The notes under the pieces: model-generated
Database searches by the model: none
What the model saw: only the letters and a program-made list of their open reading frames with translations
Told to the model about the DNA's origin: nothing
Shown: positions 43,224 through 50,739 of the stretch, in pieces
Layout of the letters: the number at the start of each line of letters is the position of its first letter
Position numbering within the stretch: position 1 is the stretch's first letter
Position numbers and translations under genes: made by a program
DNA from: Coriobacteriaceae bacterium
GTDB lineage: Bacteria > Actinomycetota > Coriobacteriia > Coriobacteriales > Eggerthellaceae
Reading direction: 5' to 3'
DNA length: 64,000 nucleotides
NCBI GenBank assembly: GCA_015062685.1
Contig: SUUE01000009.1
Location: 26,887 to 90,886 of the forward strand

Positions 43224-44579
43224 ATGAGCACCATCACCTACCTTACCGACAACCAGGGGAACGAGGACTTCGACCTGTTCTACCAATGCACGTACTTCCT
43301 CACGGGCATGGAGTACTTCGACACGGGAAGCAGCGGGCAGGGCTTCTACGCGGGAATTGGCGCGGGCGCCGTCGTGGAAGGCCCGCTCGACCTGCCGCGC
43401 GTCGAGAGCACCATGCAGAGGCTGTTCGACGAGATCGACACCCTGCGCGTGTGCTACCCCGCCTCCGAAGGCGACCCGCGGCACTTCAGGATCCGTGCCG
43501 ACTACGATTTCAAGCTCGAAGTGCTCGAGGCGCAGGGCGCGACCTATGAGGAGCGCCTGCAATACGCGACCGAAGCGGAAAGCCGCATCGTCGCCGATCT
43601 GCGCAATTACGCCTTCATCACCTGTCGCGCGGTCGTCTACGACCTGGGCGACGGGCCCAGCGGGAGCCAGTCGTGGCTGCTCGCACTCACGTTCAACCAC
43701 ATGATCGTCGACGACCAGGGCCTCATCCTCATCTGGAACCAGTTCATGAGCTATTACCGCGGCGAAGAAGAGCGCACCGCCAACAAGAAGAGCCTCATCG
43801 ACTACTTCAACTTCATGAACGACAACCCCGACCTCTACGAGCGCGACAAGGTCATCTCCTACTGGGATCAGCAAATGGCCGGCTACGAGACGCCCGCGAT
43901 GCGCGAGCCCGAGGGAATGGAGGGGCTGAAGCACTTCGACCTTTCCGACTACGTGGAGGTTTACGACATTGCCGAGCTGCGCAAGCTCGTCGCCTCTTGC
44001 CGCGTGACCCTGCCCGCCCTGTTCACGGCCTCCTTCCACGTTGCGTCCGCGCGCACGTTCGGCGTTCGCGACTCGGTGGTGACCATCGGCACCGAAGCGC
44101 GCCCGAACTTCGATTTCTGGTCCACCGTGGTGCACTCGCTCGTGTCGATGAACAACCGCATGGACCTTCGCGAGGACGAGCCCTTCACGGATTTCGCCCA
44201 CCGAACGCTGGCGAAGATGTCCGAGAACATCAAGCACGCGCCCGCGCAGGAGCTCGTTGGCGGCATCTCCCACCTGGGCATCACCTATGCCAACCAACCG
44301 CAGGCCCCCAACCTGGGCGAGGGCCTGAAGTGCTCCCATTGGATGCCGGTGACGGTGGTCGCCGACAACCGCACCGACCCGAAGGAGTTCGTCCTGCCGC
44401 CCAAGCAGCTGATGCTGGGGATCGTCGAGCACAACGACATCGTGCGCACCGAATGCGCCTTCACCCCGCTGTCGTTCAGCATGGCGGACGCGAAGGGCAT
44501 CAGCGACGGCATCAAGCTGTGCATCGACATGCTTAAGGACAACCCGAACGTCACCGTAGGGGAAATCCTGTCGCGTTAA
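43224..44579 (+). CDS. Stand-alone condensation-like (CAT-fold) protein 2
   Basis: 451 residues, paralogue of the preceding gene. The active-site-like motif is LTFNHMIVDDQGLILIWNQF near 160 (again NHxxxDD), followed by LIDYFNFMNDNPDLYERDK and EARPNFDFWSTVVHSLVSMN. Two such free proteins in tandem are not part of yersiniabactin or pyochelin loci. They may form a heterodimer or act at separate steps, such as tailoring or release of the bis-heterocycle. The ribosome site is AAGGAGAAAGG. It is the last gene of the operon, followed by a strong hairpin. Confidence 0.75.
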   Translation: MSTITYLTDNQGNEDFDLFYQCTYFLTGMEYFDTGSSGQGFYAGIGAGAVVEGPLDLPRVESTMQRLFDEIDTLRVCYPASEGDPRHFRIRADYDFKLEVLEAQGATYEERLQYATEAESRIVADLRNYAFITCRAVVYDLGDGPSGSQSWLLALTFNHMIVDDQGLILIWNQFMSYYRGEEERTANKKSLIDYFNFMNDNPDLYERDKVISYWDQQMAGYETPAMREPEGMEGLKHFDLSDYVEVYDIAELRKLVASCRVTLPALFTASFHVASARTFGVRDSVVTIGTEARPNFDFWSTVVHSLVSMNNRMDLREDEPFTDFAHRTLAKMSENIKHAPAQELVGGISHLGITYANQPQAPNLGEGLKCSHWMPVTVVADNRTDPKEFVLPPKQLMLGIVEHNDIVRTECAFTPLSFSMADAKGISDGIKLCIDMLKDNPNVTVGEILSR

Positions 44580-44588
44580 GGGCCTCGC

Positions 44589-44623
44589 CCGCATAGGCGC
44601 CGGGACGCCTGGCGCCTATGCGG
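44589..44623 (+). terminator. Hairpin at the end of the metallophore operon
   Basis: CCGCATAGGCGCC (44589-44601) pairs perfectly over 13 bp with GGCGCCTATGCGG (44611-44623), 10 bp after the last stop codon. There is no T run, so termination may be imperfect. Confidence 0.6.
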
Positions 44624-44660
44624 CCTCGCCGCTCTTGCGCGAGGAGCACTTGGAGGTGCG

Positions 44661-44964
44661 GGCAGGGACGGCGGGAGAATGCGGGGGCCGCTTTTCCCAC
44701 GCATGGAGGCCGTTTCGCGCCACCGTGCGAGAAATGCGGGGGTTCGTGGCATGATATGGCCTTAATGTACGAGCCGATGGCGCGATATGCCGCACATGTA
44801 CGCGTTATTCCGCCATGCTGGCCGTAAAAGCCGTACATTAAGGCGATATCGCGCCATGAAGCCGGGGAATTCGCGCACGGCGAAGCTTCCCCGCGGGCAA
44901 CCGGATTCCCGCGGGGAAATCGGTTGGGAAATCGGTTGCCCGTAGGGGCGCGCTCCGCGCGTCC
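44661..44964. repeat. 304-bp intergenic element, copy 1 (contains repeat cluster C)
   Basis: It is co-linear with 54556-54859 and differs at about 6 of 304 positions, with no indel. Inside are three units of a ~27-bp repeat: GTGGCATGATATGGCC then TTAATGTACG (44746-44771), ATGGCGCGATATGCCG then CACATGTACG (44776-44802), and an inverted one, CCGTACATTAAGGCGATATC then GCGCCAT (44831-44857). The element ends in a GGACGCGC-type REP (44942-44964). Open frames inside it are not credible genes. The rest of the gap 44580-45114 holds only hairpins. Confidence 0.85.
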
Positions 44965-44997
44965 AAGAACCAGGAAAGCACGTCGGTCGCAGTTGAC

Positions 44998-45020
44998 GGG
45001 CGCTCGGGGAGCGCCCCTAC
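44998..45020. repeat. REP-like palindrome R8
   Basis: GGGCGCTCGGGGAGCGCCCC followed by TAC, identical to copies R2 and R3, about 95 bp before the end of the convergent LuxR gene. Confidence 0.7.
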
Positions 45021-45114
45021 GGGCAACCGGATTCAGGGCCGTCCAACGAGCAGCCGGACACAGAGCCGCCCAACGGGCAAGCAGATACAGAACCGCCAAA
45101 TGGGCGGGCGGGTG

Positions 45115-46713
45115 CTACGCTGCCTCGCCGCTTTTTTGGGCGGGACGCGACGAACGCTCGTCGAACAGCGCGAACAGCTCCTCGCGGGAGTGGACGTCGA
45201 GCTTGGTGTAGATGTTGCGCGTGTGGCTCCGCGTCGTGCTGAGCGACACGCACAACTCGTCGGCGATCCATTCGGCAGAACGGCCGGTGAGCAGGCAGGC
45301 CAGCACCTCGCCTTCGCGCGGCGTCAGGCGGTACTCCTCGATGGCCTGGTCGATGACCTTCCTGCGCCGGTCGCCTTCGGACGAGCCCGCCTCGGGCACG
45401 ACCTTCCAATCGAGCGATTCCATGGCCATGGCCTCGGCAAGCGAGGGTTCCTCGTCACTCGCGGCCTCGGCGATCTTCTTGATCTCCCGCTCCGAGAACA
45501 GCACGAGCGAGGCAACCGTCATAACGCCGGCGATGAGCACGAACATGATCTGGACCGACCCGTCTCCGAAACTGCCCGTCAGGCGGTAGGCCCCCACGAA
45601 CCAGCCGAGGGAATCGCCTATGGTGAGCATGCCGAACCCGAAGCCGAACACCGCCGCAGCCGACAGGCGCTTCTGGTAGACGACGAACGCAAGCAGGCAC
45701 CACGCGGCCAGCTCGAGCGCGAAGTTCGCGATGGTGACGAGGATGCCCACGATCGAGGAATGCTGCCCCACCACGGGGAGGAGCACGATGAGCAGCGCCA
45801 ACGAGGCGACGATGACCACGTAGAAGCGCCCGAGGTCGATGCGGTCCACGTCGATGAACACGGCCCCCATGGCCAGCGCCACCGCAATGGCCACGCGCAC
45901 GAGCACGAGCAGCGTGTTGCTGGCGAGCGTGAACTCGAGCACGCTGCTCTGGATGACGAACCCGCGCACCATGGAGCAGGCGAACGAGAGGATGAACAGC
46001 GCGAGCACGCCGCGCACGGCCAGCTTGCCGAGTCCAGCCGCAGCGCCTTGCGAGCGCATGCGGATGGGGCGCAGCTCCTGGCCGTCGCCCGACACGGGCT
46101 CCATGCAGGCGAAGAGCGAGGCAGCAATGGGCAGGCCCACGAACGCGATTATCGAGATCAGCGTCGGGCCGCCGGGCACGGGCGACCACGCGGGCGAGCC
46201 GAGGATGCAGAAGAACACGAACACGGCCGTGATCTGCGAGAGGGACACGTTGAGGATCGCGCGCCTGGGCGGCAAGTCACCGAACATCGCGCCGCACCGC
46301 AGCATGATGAACGCCATGCCCACGCCAGCGAGGACGGAGCCGCAGTTGAACACGAAGGGCGCCGCCATATCGTCGCCCATGTAGTAGGGGCCGGCCACGA
46401 CGATGAGCGCCGCGCCCGCCGCAGCCATGCAGCCGGCGCCGACGAGCGCCTTCGGGCGCCTCAGCAAGAGCTCGGCCACGTCGGATTTCCAGGCCGCGAC
46501 GAAGCACGCCGCGGCGTTCGCCAGCATGGATATGGTGAACAGCTTCGTGACGCTGTCGCCGTCCGTCTCGACATCGGACAGCCAGAGCGAGCCGCTGAAC
46601 ACCAGGGCCATCCAGGCCGCCCAAAGCCCGTACGCAGCCAACGGCAAGGCCGGCCAAACGTTCAGCAGCTTGGACACGACCTCATCGCGCCGGCGGGTCT
46701 CGCCAGACACCAT
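45115..46713 (-). CDS. Membrane-bound LuxR-family regulator (12 helices + HTH)
   Basis: 532 residues. About 12 hydrophobic helices occupy residues 20-430, then a soluble linker, then a GerE/LuxR helix-turn-helix: RLTPREGEVLACLLTGRSAE followed by WIADELCVSLSTTRSHTRNI and YTKLDVHSREEL (about 460-520). MFS-like membrane domains joined to LuxR DNA-binding domains are a hallmark of Eggerthellaceae reductase loci, where they sit beside the reductase they are thought to control. It lies downstream of, and on the same strand as, the molybdoenzyme operon. No response-regulator receiver domain is present, so the signal is presumably sensed in the membrane. Confidence 0.87.
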   Translation of the reverse strand: MVSGETRRRDEVVSKLLNVWPALPLAAYGLWAAWMALVFSGSLWLSDVETDGDSVTKLFTISMLANAAACFVAAWKSDVAELLLRRPKALVGAGCMAAAGAALIVVAGPYYMGDDMAAPFVFNCGSVLAGVGMAFIMLRCGAMFGDLPPRRAILNVSLSQITAVFVFFCILGSPAWSPVPGGPTLISIIAFVGLPIAASLFACMEPVSGDGQELRPIRMRSQGAAAGLGKLAVRGVLALFILSFACSMVRGFVIQSSVLEFTLASNTLLVLVRVAIAVALAMGAVFIDVDRIDLGRFYVVIVASLALLIVLLPVVGQHSSIVGILVTIANFALELAAWCLLAFVVYQKRLSAAAVFGFGFGMLTIGDSLGWFVGAYRLTGSFGDGSVQIMFVLIAGVMTVASLVLFSEREIKKIAEAASDEEPSLAEAMAMESLDWKVVPEAGSSEGDRRRKVIDQAIEEYRLTPREGEVLACLLTGRSAEWIADELCVSLSTTRSHTRNIYTKLDVHSREELFALFDERSSRPAQKSGEAA

Positions 46714-46830
46714 AGCTCATCTCCCCCTCGAAGCTTAAACCGCTCCTTCCGCCGTGAGCCACGACGGCAACCCCTCAGAAAACACCGCGCAGCAGCCATG
46801 CCTCAGAAATCATGACGAATACTGCAGTAA

Positions 46831-47799
46831 TTATTCTACCTCGTTTCGCCCTCCAGGCCCCGCCTTCGCGGAAAGCAGGGGCAGGGTGATCGCCTTCGCA
46901 GGGCACGCATCCACGCAGCTGCGACATTTCACGCACTCGTCGAGCGGGCGCTTGCCCAAGTCGGCAAACGGGTCGATCTGCTCGGGGCATGCGGCGGAGC
47001 ACGCCACGCACCCGGCGTCGCCCGTATCGCGCAGGCACTTCCCGTGGTCCACCGACGGCCTGAACGTCTTGTTGGCGCGCGCGATGAGCGAGATGAGCGC
47101 GCCGAGCGGGCAGATGCGGCCGCACCACTTGCGCAGCACGAGCACCTCCACCAGGATGATGATTGGGAACACGAGCAGGCCCCAGGTGAAGTCGTTGAAC
47201 TGCACGAGCCTCCAGGCCAGGATGAACGTGGCGAACGTCAGGCCCACCGGGCACACGAGGCAGAACACCGGGAACCCGAAGACCGCCGTCGAGAGCAGCG
47301 CGCCGCCGAGCACGGCATGGCGCGAGTCCAAGCCGGCCTTCGAACGCTCGACCGAGCGCCCCTCGCGCCAGTTCTCGAGCGCGAACTTCGCCGCCTCCTG
47401 GCGCTGGCCCTCCTCCTTGGCAACCGCTTTCTTGCCGCTGAACAGGTTCTTGACATGCGGCACCGGGCATACCCACGAGCAGAAGGCCTTCCCGAACACC
47501 AGCACCACGACGACGATCACGGCGAGCGCGATCAAGAGTCGCGGCACGAACGCCCACGTGCCGAAGAACGCCTCGAGCGCACCAAGTGGACATATGGCAG
47601 CGATCTGATCGAAGCCGAACGACGACGGCGTGCCGAAGCCCGTCGACACGGCCAGGCCCACGCCCACCACCACGAACACCGCAAGGGCCGTCAGGGCGCG
47701 CAGCGTGGAGGACTTCACCTTGCCCCCGCGGCCGCCGGGCTCAACCGCCGGCGCCTCGGCTGCGGTGGCCTCCACCTCGAGCGACTTGTCTTCCATCAT
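46831..47799 (-). CDS. NapH-like membrane quinol dehydrogenase subunit
   Basis: 322 residues with four or five membrane helices. It carries the paired CxxxCP motifs of the NapH/NosR family: CSWVCPVPHVK near 108 and CGRICPLGALI near 235. The C-terminus has two 4Fe-4S motif sets (CLRDTGDAGCVACSAACPEQ and CVKCRSCVDACPAKAI). Such proteins oxidise menaquinol and hand electrons to a ferredoxin-like partner, here the NapG-like product, whose stop overlaps this start (ATGA). The first ~30 residues are acidic and Ala/Pro-rich, which is unusual. Together they offer a second quinol-to-enzyme route beside the DmsC-like subunit. Confidence 0.83.
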   Translation of the reverse strand: MMEDKSLEVEATAAEAPAVEPGGRGGKVKSSTLRALTALAVFVVVGVGLAVSTGFGTPSSFGFDQIAAICPLGALEAFFGTWAFVPRLLIALAVIVVVVLVFGKAFCSWVCPVPHVKNLFSGKKAVAKEEGQRQEAAKFALENWREGRSVERSKAGLDSRHAVLGGALLSTAVFGFPVFCLVCPVGLTFATFILAWRLVQFNDFTWGLLVFPIIILVEVLVLRKWCGRICPLGALISLIARANKTFRPSVDHGKCLRDTGDAGCVACSAACPEQIDPFADLGKRPLDECVKCRSCVDACPAKAITLPLLSAKAGPGGRNEVE

Positions 47800-48431
47800 C
47801 GCACCTCGCTTTCAGGCAGAACGTTGATGCCGCGCCGCCCCGAGGCGGTGTAGACGGCATAGGAGGCCGACGGGCAGGCATACTCGCACGCACCGCAGCC
47901 GTTGCAGCGCTCCTTGTCGACCACGAGCCCGCCGGCCTCGTCCAGGTGCAGCGCATCGAACGGGCAGGCGGCAATGCATTGCTTGGAACAGGTGGACGAA
48001 GCGCCGCGGTAGAGCAGGCACTCCGAGGTGTCGACCACGGCCAGGCCGATCTTGTCGCGCGAAGGATCGAAGCCCGCGGCGATCGCGCCAGTCGGACACG
48101 CGTCCACGCAGGCGTACGACCCGCGCTTCTCGCAGAAATCGCAATAACCCTTGCGGAACGACATGACGGGCGTGCGCGCGTTCACCAAGCCGTCTTCGAC
48201 ATGGGCCACGTCGATGGCGCCCGTCGGGCAGGCGCTGCGGCACCTGTCGCAACGCACGCAGGCACCGAGCAGCAGCGACTCCGATTGCGCCCCGGGCGGG
48301 CGCATGAGCTGCGCGCTGCCCCCGACCACCTTGACGGCGCCGCCCACCGCGAACAAGCCTGCCACCGCGCCCGCGCCGACGAGCACCTCGCGCCTCTCGA
48401 CCAGGGCGCCTTCCCCAGACTCGCGCGCCAT
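47796..48431 (-). CDS. NapG-like ferredoxin-type protein with four 4Fe-4S clusters
   Basis: 211 residues from ATG 48431, directly after the TorD-like gene. The N-terminus LVERREVLVGAGAVAGLFAV resembles a Tat signal, although the second Arg is followed by Glu. Four Cys sets follow: CVRCDRCRSACPTGAI, CDFCEKRGSYACVDACP, CSKQCIAACPFDAL and CNGCGACEYACPSASY. This matches NapG/MauM periplasmic electron carriers that work with NapH. Here the pair belongs to a DMSO-reductase-type operon rather than a nap operon, so it probably feeds the DmsA-like enzyme. Confidence 0.83.
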   Translation of the reverse strand: MARESGEGALVERREVLVGAGAVAGLFAVGGAVKVVGGSAQLMRPPGAQSESLLLGACVRCDRCRSACPTGAIDVAHVEDGLVNARTPVMSFRKGYCDFCEKRGSYACVDACPTGAIAAGFDPSRDKIGLAVVDTSECLLYRGASSTCSKQCIAACPFDALHLDEAGGLVVDKERCNGCGACEYACPSASYAVYTASGRRGINVLPESEVR

Positions 48432-48433
48432 GA

Positions 48434-49162
48434 TCAGGACACCCAACCCGCGAGGAGCTCGTCTGCGAGCCCTCGGTCGAACGCGAGGAAACCGCGCGTG
48501 ACTTTGATTACACCGTGGTAGAACCGCGTCTCCAGGATCTTGCCCGCAAGCGCGGCGAAGTCCTCGAACCACGACAGGATGTGCGCGTCCATGAAGTCGC
48601 GCGACACCTCGATGTTATGGCGCGCCTGCGCCACATCGCCCTCGAGGAGGCGCGACTTCGCGCGGCGGCTCAGGATCGCCAGGAAATCGAACATGAACGA
48701 CAGGTGGTCGTCGGGCCAGTCCAGGCCCTCGCGGCGCTTCACCTGCTCGCTCTTGAGCGTCGTGAACACTTCCACGTAGGCATCGCGGTACATGAGCCCC
48801 TCTTCGCTCGTGAACACGGACTCGAACGGGACGGCCACCTTCCCCTCGTAGGCGGACGTGCCGGCGAACGCCCCCGTGAAATCGACCGCGAGCGCGCGGC
48901 GCGTGTCCGAATTGCGCCTCGAGAGATAGCGGAGCATGTCCTCTGCCCCCTCGGCGCACTCTTCGTTGAGCTGCGCATATACGGAGAAATCGGCCACGGC
49001 CATCGCGTCGATCTGCTCCTGCGTCAGCGGCTTGAAATACAGGCTCGCCAGCATCTCGTAGAACGCAGCGCGCGCTTCGAGCAGTTCCGCCTCCTCGGAA
49101 CCGCGCTCCACGACGCACGTCTGGCGCACCTCGCCTTCCAACGTCGCAACCCCTCTCGTCAT
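48434..49162 (-). CDS. TorD/DmsD-family molybdoenzyme chaperone
   Basis: 242 residues, all-helical. Family features are EARAAFYEMLASLYFKPLTQ at residues ~28-47, VPFESVFTSEEGLMYRDAY in the middle and DHLSFMFDFLAILSRRA, the E-P-D-H-x-x-x-x-L-like core with Asp-His present. These chaperones bind the Tat signal of the catalytic subunit and help insert the molybdenum cofactor; the DmsA-like subunit of this operon is the obvious client. It follows dmsC after a 183-bp gap containing a terminator-like hairpin, so chaperone levels may be tuned separately. Confidence 0.85.
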   Translation of the reverse strand: MTRGVATLEGEVRQTCVVERGSEEAELLEARAAFYEMLASLYFKPLTQEQIDAMAVADFSVYAQLNEECAEGAEDMLRYLSRRNSDTRRALAVDFTGAFAGTSAYEGKVAVPFESVFTSEEGLMYRDAYVEVFTTLKSEQVKRREGLDWPDDHLSFMFDFLAILSRRAKSRLLEGDVAQARHNIEVSRDFMDAHILSWFEDFAALAGKILETRFYHGVIKVTRGFLAFDRGLADELLAGWVS

Positions 49163-49300
49163 GTGAACCCCCTCGCACTAATGGCACTACCCTGCACCCG
49201 GTCGTGCGCGCAGCCCTTCGGGCCCGCCGCGCCTTCCCGGACCGAACGTTTCGCAAGCGCACTGGGAGAGTTGCGCGCCCGCGAAACGCTCGGCCCGAGA

Positions 49301-49329
49301 AGCCGCCGGGCTAGGGGCTCCCGGCGGCT
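49301..49329 (-). terminator. Terminator-like hairpin between dmsC-like and torD-like genes
   Basis: AGCCGCCGGG (49301-49310) pairs perfectly with CCCGGCGGCT (49320-49329), 17 bp after the dmsC-like stop. A second, wider pair, CGTTTCGC and GCGAAACG (49247-49288), lies further downstream. Without T runs these probably attenuate rather than stop transcription. Confidence 0.5.
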
Positions 49330-49345
49330 AACGGGGAGGGAGGGG

Positions 49346-50152
49346 CTACAGTACGCCGTGCATGGCGGCTGTCGTGAACAAGGAGAGGAAGCCCGTTCCG
49401 ATGAGCCACATCATCGCGCGGATGCACACGCCGCCCACGACGGCGCCAGCCAGGCTGGCGTAGGCGAGCGTGTGGTTCTTTGTGGCGAGGTAGGCGCAAG
49501 CGCACGCCACGACGCCGCCGATGAGAACCGCCCCGACCCAGTAGGTCATGATGTCGACGGCGAACCCGACGAGCGCGCCGTAGACGAGGAAGAGCACCAG
49601 GCCGGCGAGCGTGCCGCCGATGAACACCGTCTTGAACGCGGCGAAGCCTTCCTCGTCCTTGAATATCAGGAGCATCGAGGCGAACAGCGCCACGCCCATG
49701 GCGATATCGCTGCCCAGGTAGGCCAGCGGCAAGGCGAACGTGTTCCACAGGGGCTGGGCCTGCATCACGTAGCCGTTGCCCGTCGCGAAGCCGAGCAGCA
49801 AGCCGGTGACGATGCCGATGACGCCCAGGGCCTTGGCAGCGGAGCCGCCGCGGCTGGCGAACAGCAGGTAAAGCGCGATGACGATGATGTTCACGCCGAT
49901 CATGATGAGCTCCACCGAGATGCCGCTCAACGAGAAGATGTTGGAGGCGGCTGCCATGATGTTGGCGGGGTGCGCCAGGTGCAGCACCGACGCGAAACCG
50001 CCCACGACGATCAGGACCAGGGCGACCACCGATGCGGGCACGCGGGTCTTATCGCCGATCTTCATGATCTCGGACACTCCCACGCATGCGAACAGCGCGC
50101 CGCCGCAGCCAGCCAGGAGGCTGAACAGAAGCAATGGCCATTGGATTTCCAT
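49346..50152 (-). CDS. dmsC: DmsC-like membrane anchor subunit
   Basis: 268 residues, eight predicted helices, DmsC/NrfD-like. It begins MEIQWPLLLFSLLAGCGGAL and contains LAHPANIMAAASNIF (the conserved HxxxP-like region) and NTFALPLAYLGSDIAMGVAL. It anchors the catalytic dimer and oxidises menaquinol. The ATG at 50152 has GGAAGGAG upstream and overlaps the dmsB-like stop by one base; an in-frame ATG at 50170 lies inside the dmsB-like gene and is less likely. Confidence 0.85.
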   Translation of the reverse strand: MEIQWPLLLFSLLAGCGGALFACVGVSEIMKIGDKTRVPASVVALVLIVVGGFASVLHLAHPANIMAAASNIFSLSGISVELIMIGVNIIVIALYLLFASRGGSAAKALGVIGIVTGLLLGFATGNGYVMQAQPLWNTFALPLAYLGSDIAMGVALFASMLLIFKDEEGFAAFKTVFIGGTLAGLVLFLVYGALVGFAVDIMTYWVGAVLIGGVVACACAYLATKNHTLAYASLAGAVVGGVCIRAMMWLIGTGFLSLFTTAAMHGVL

Positions 50153-50739
50153 TAGCTCAACTCCTTCCAAGTCGCGATTTTCGGGGACAGGATGTAGGCA
50201 GTCGAGGGCCGGGAGTCCTGCGGGTCCGGCAGGTGGTGCACGTCGGCGGGGTTAGCCGCGGCGATTGCCTTGCTCGCAGGCGAGTTCGGGTCGTCGAGGT
50301 CGCCGAAGTAGCGCGCGCCGGCGCAGCAGTTGTGCACGCACGCGGGCTCGCCCGAGCCGTCGGCGGTCAGGTGGCTGCACAGGGTGCACTTCTCGACGAC
50401 GCCCTCGGCCTCGTTGAACGACCTGACGCCGTAAGGGCAGGCCATCATGCAGTAGCGGCAACCGATGCACTTCGACTTGTCCACGAGCACGACGCCCGTG
50501 GCCGGGTCACGGTAGCTCGCGCCCGTCGGGCACACGCGCACGCACTGCGGGTTCTCGCACTGCTGGCACTGCGAGGGCAGCCAGTACATCTCGATGTCGG
50601 GGTTCTTGCCGGTGGGGCCGACCGTTGCCACGCGGGTCCAGTACTCCCCCAGCCCGATCCCATTCTCGTGCTTGCAGGCGACGACGCATGAATCGCAGCC
50701 CGTGCACCGATTCAAATCAATTACCAGGCATCTTTTCAT
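50152..50739 (-). CDS. dmsB: DmsB-like four-cluster Fe-S electron-transfer subunit
   Basis: 195 residues with four Cys sets: CTGCDSCVVACKHENG, CQQCENPQCVRVCPTGAS, CIGCRYCMMACPYGVR and CTLCSHLTADGSGEPACVHN. This is the standard 4x[4Fe-4S] DMSO-reductase beta subunit. It passes electrons from the DmsC-like anchor to the molybdenum subunit. Its ATG overlaps the stop of the catalytic gene (ATGA), and its stop overlaps dmsC, so all three are translationally coupled. Confidence 0.93.
   Translation of the reverse strand: MKRCLVIDLNRCTGCDSCVVACKHENGIGLGEYWTRVATVGPTGKNPDIEMYWLPSQCQQCENPQCVRVCPTGASYRDPATGVVLVDKSKCIGCRYCMMACPYGVRSFNEAEGVVEKCTLCSHLTADGSGEPACVHNCCAGARYFGDLDDPNSPASKAIAAANPADVHHLPDPQDSRPSTAYILSPKIATWKELS

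Noticed and set aside
44551..45099. 182-codon open frame across the 304-bp repeat element
   Set aside because: It runs through palindromes and REP copies, translates to repeat-derived text and has no ribosome site. The second copy of the element keeps only a shorter version of the frame.
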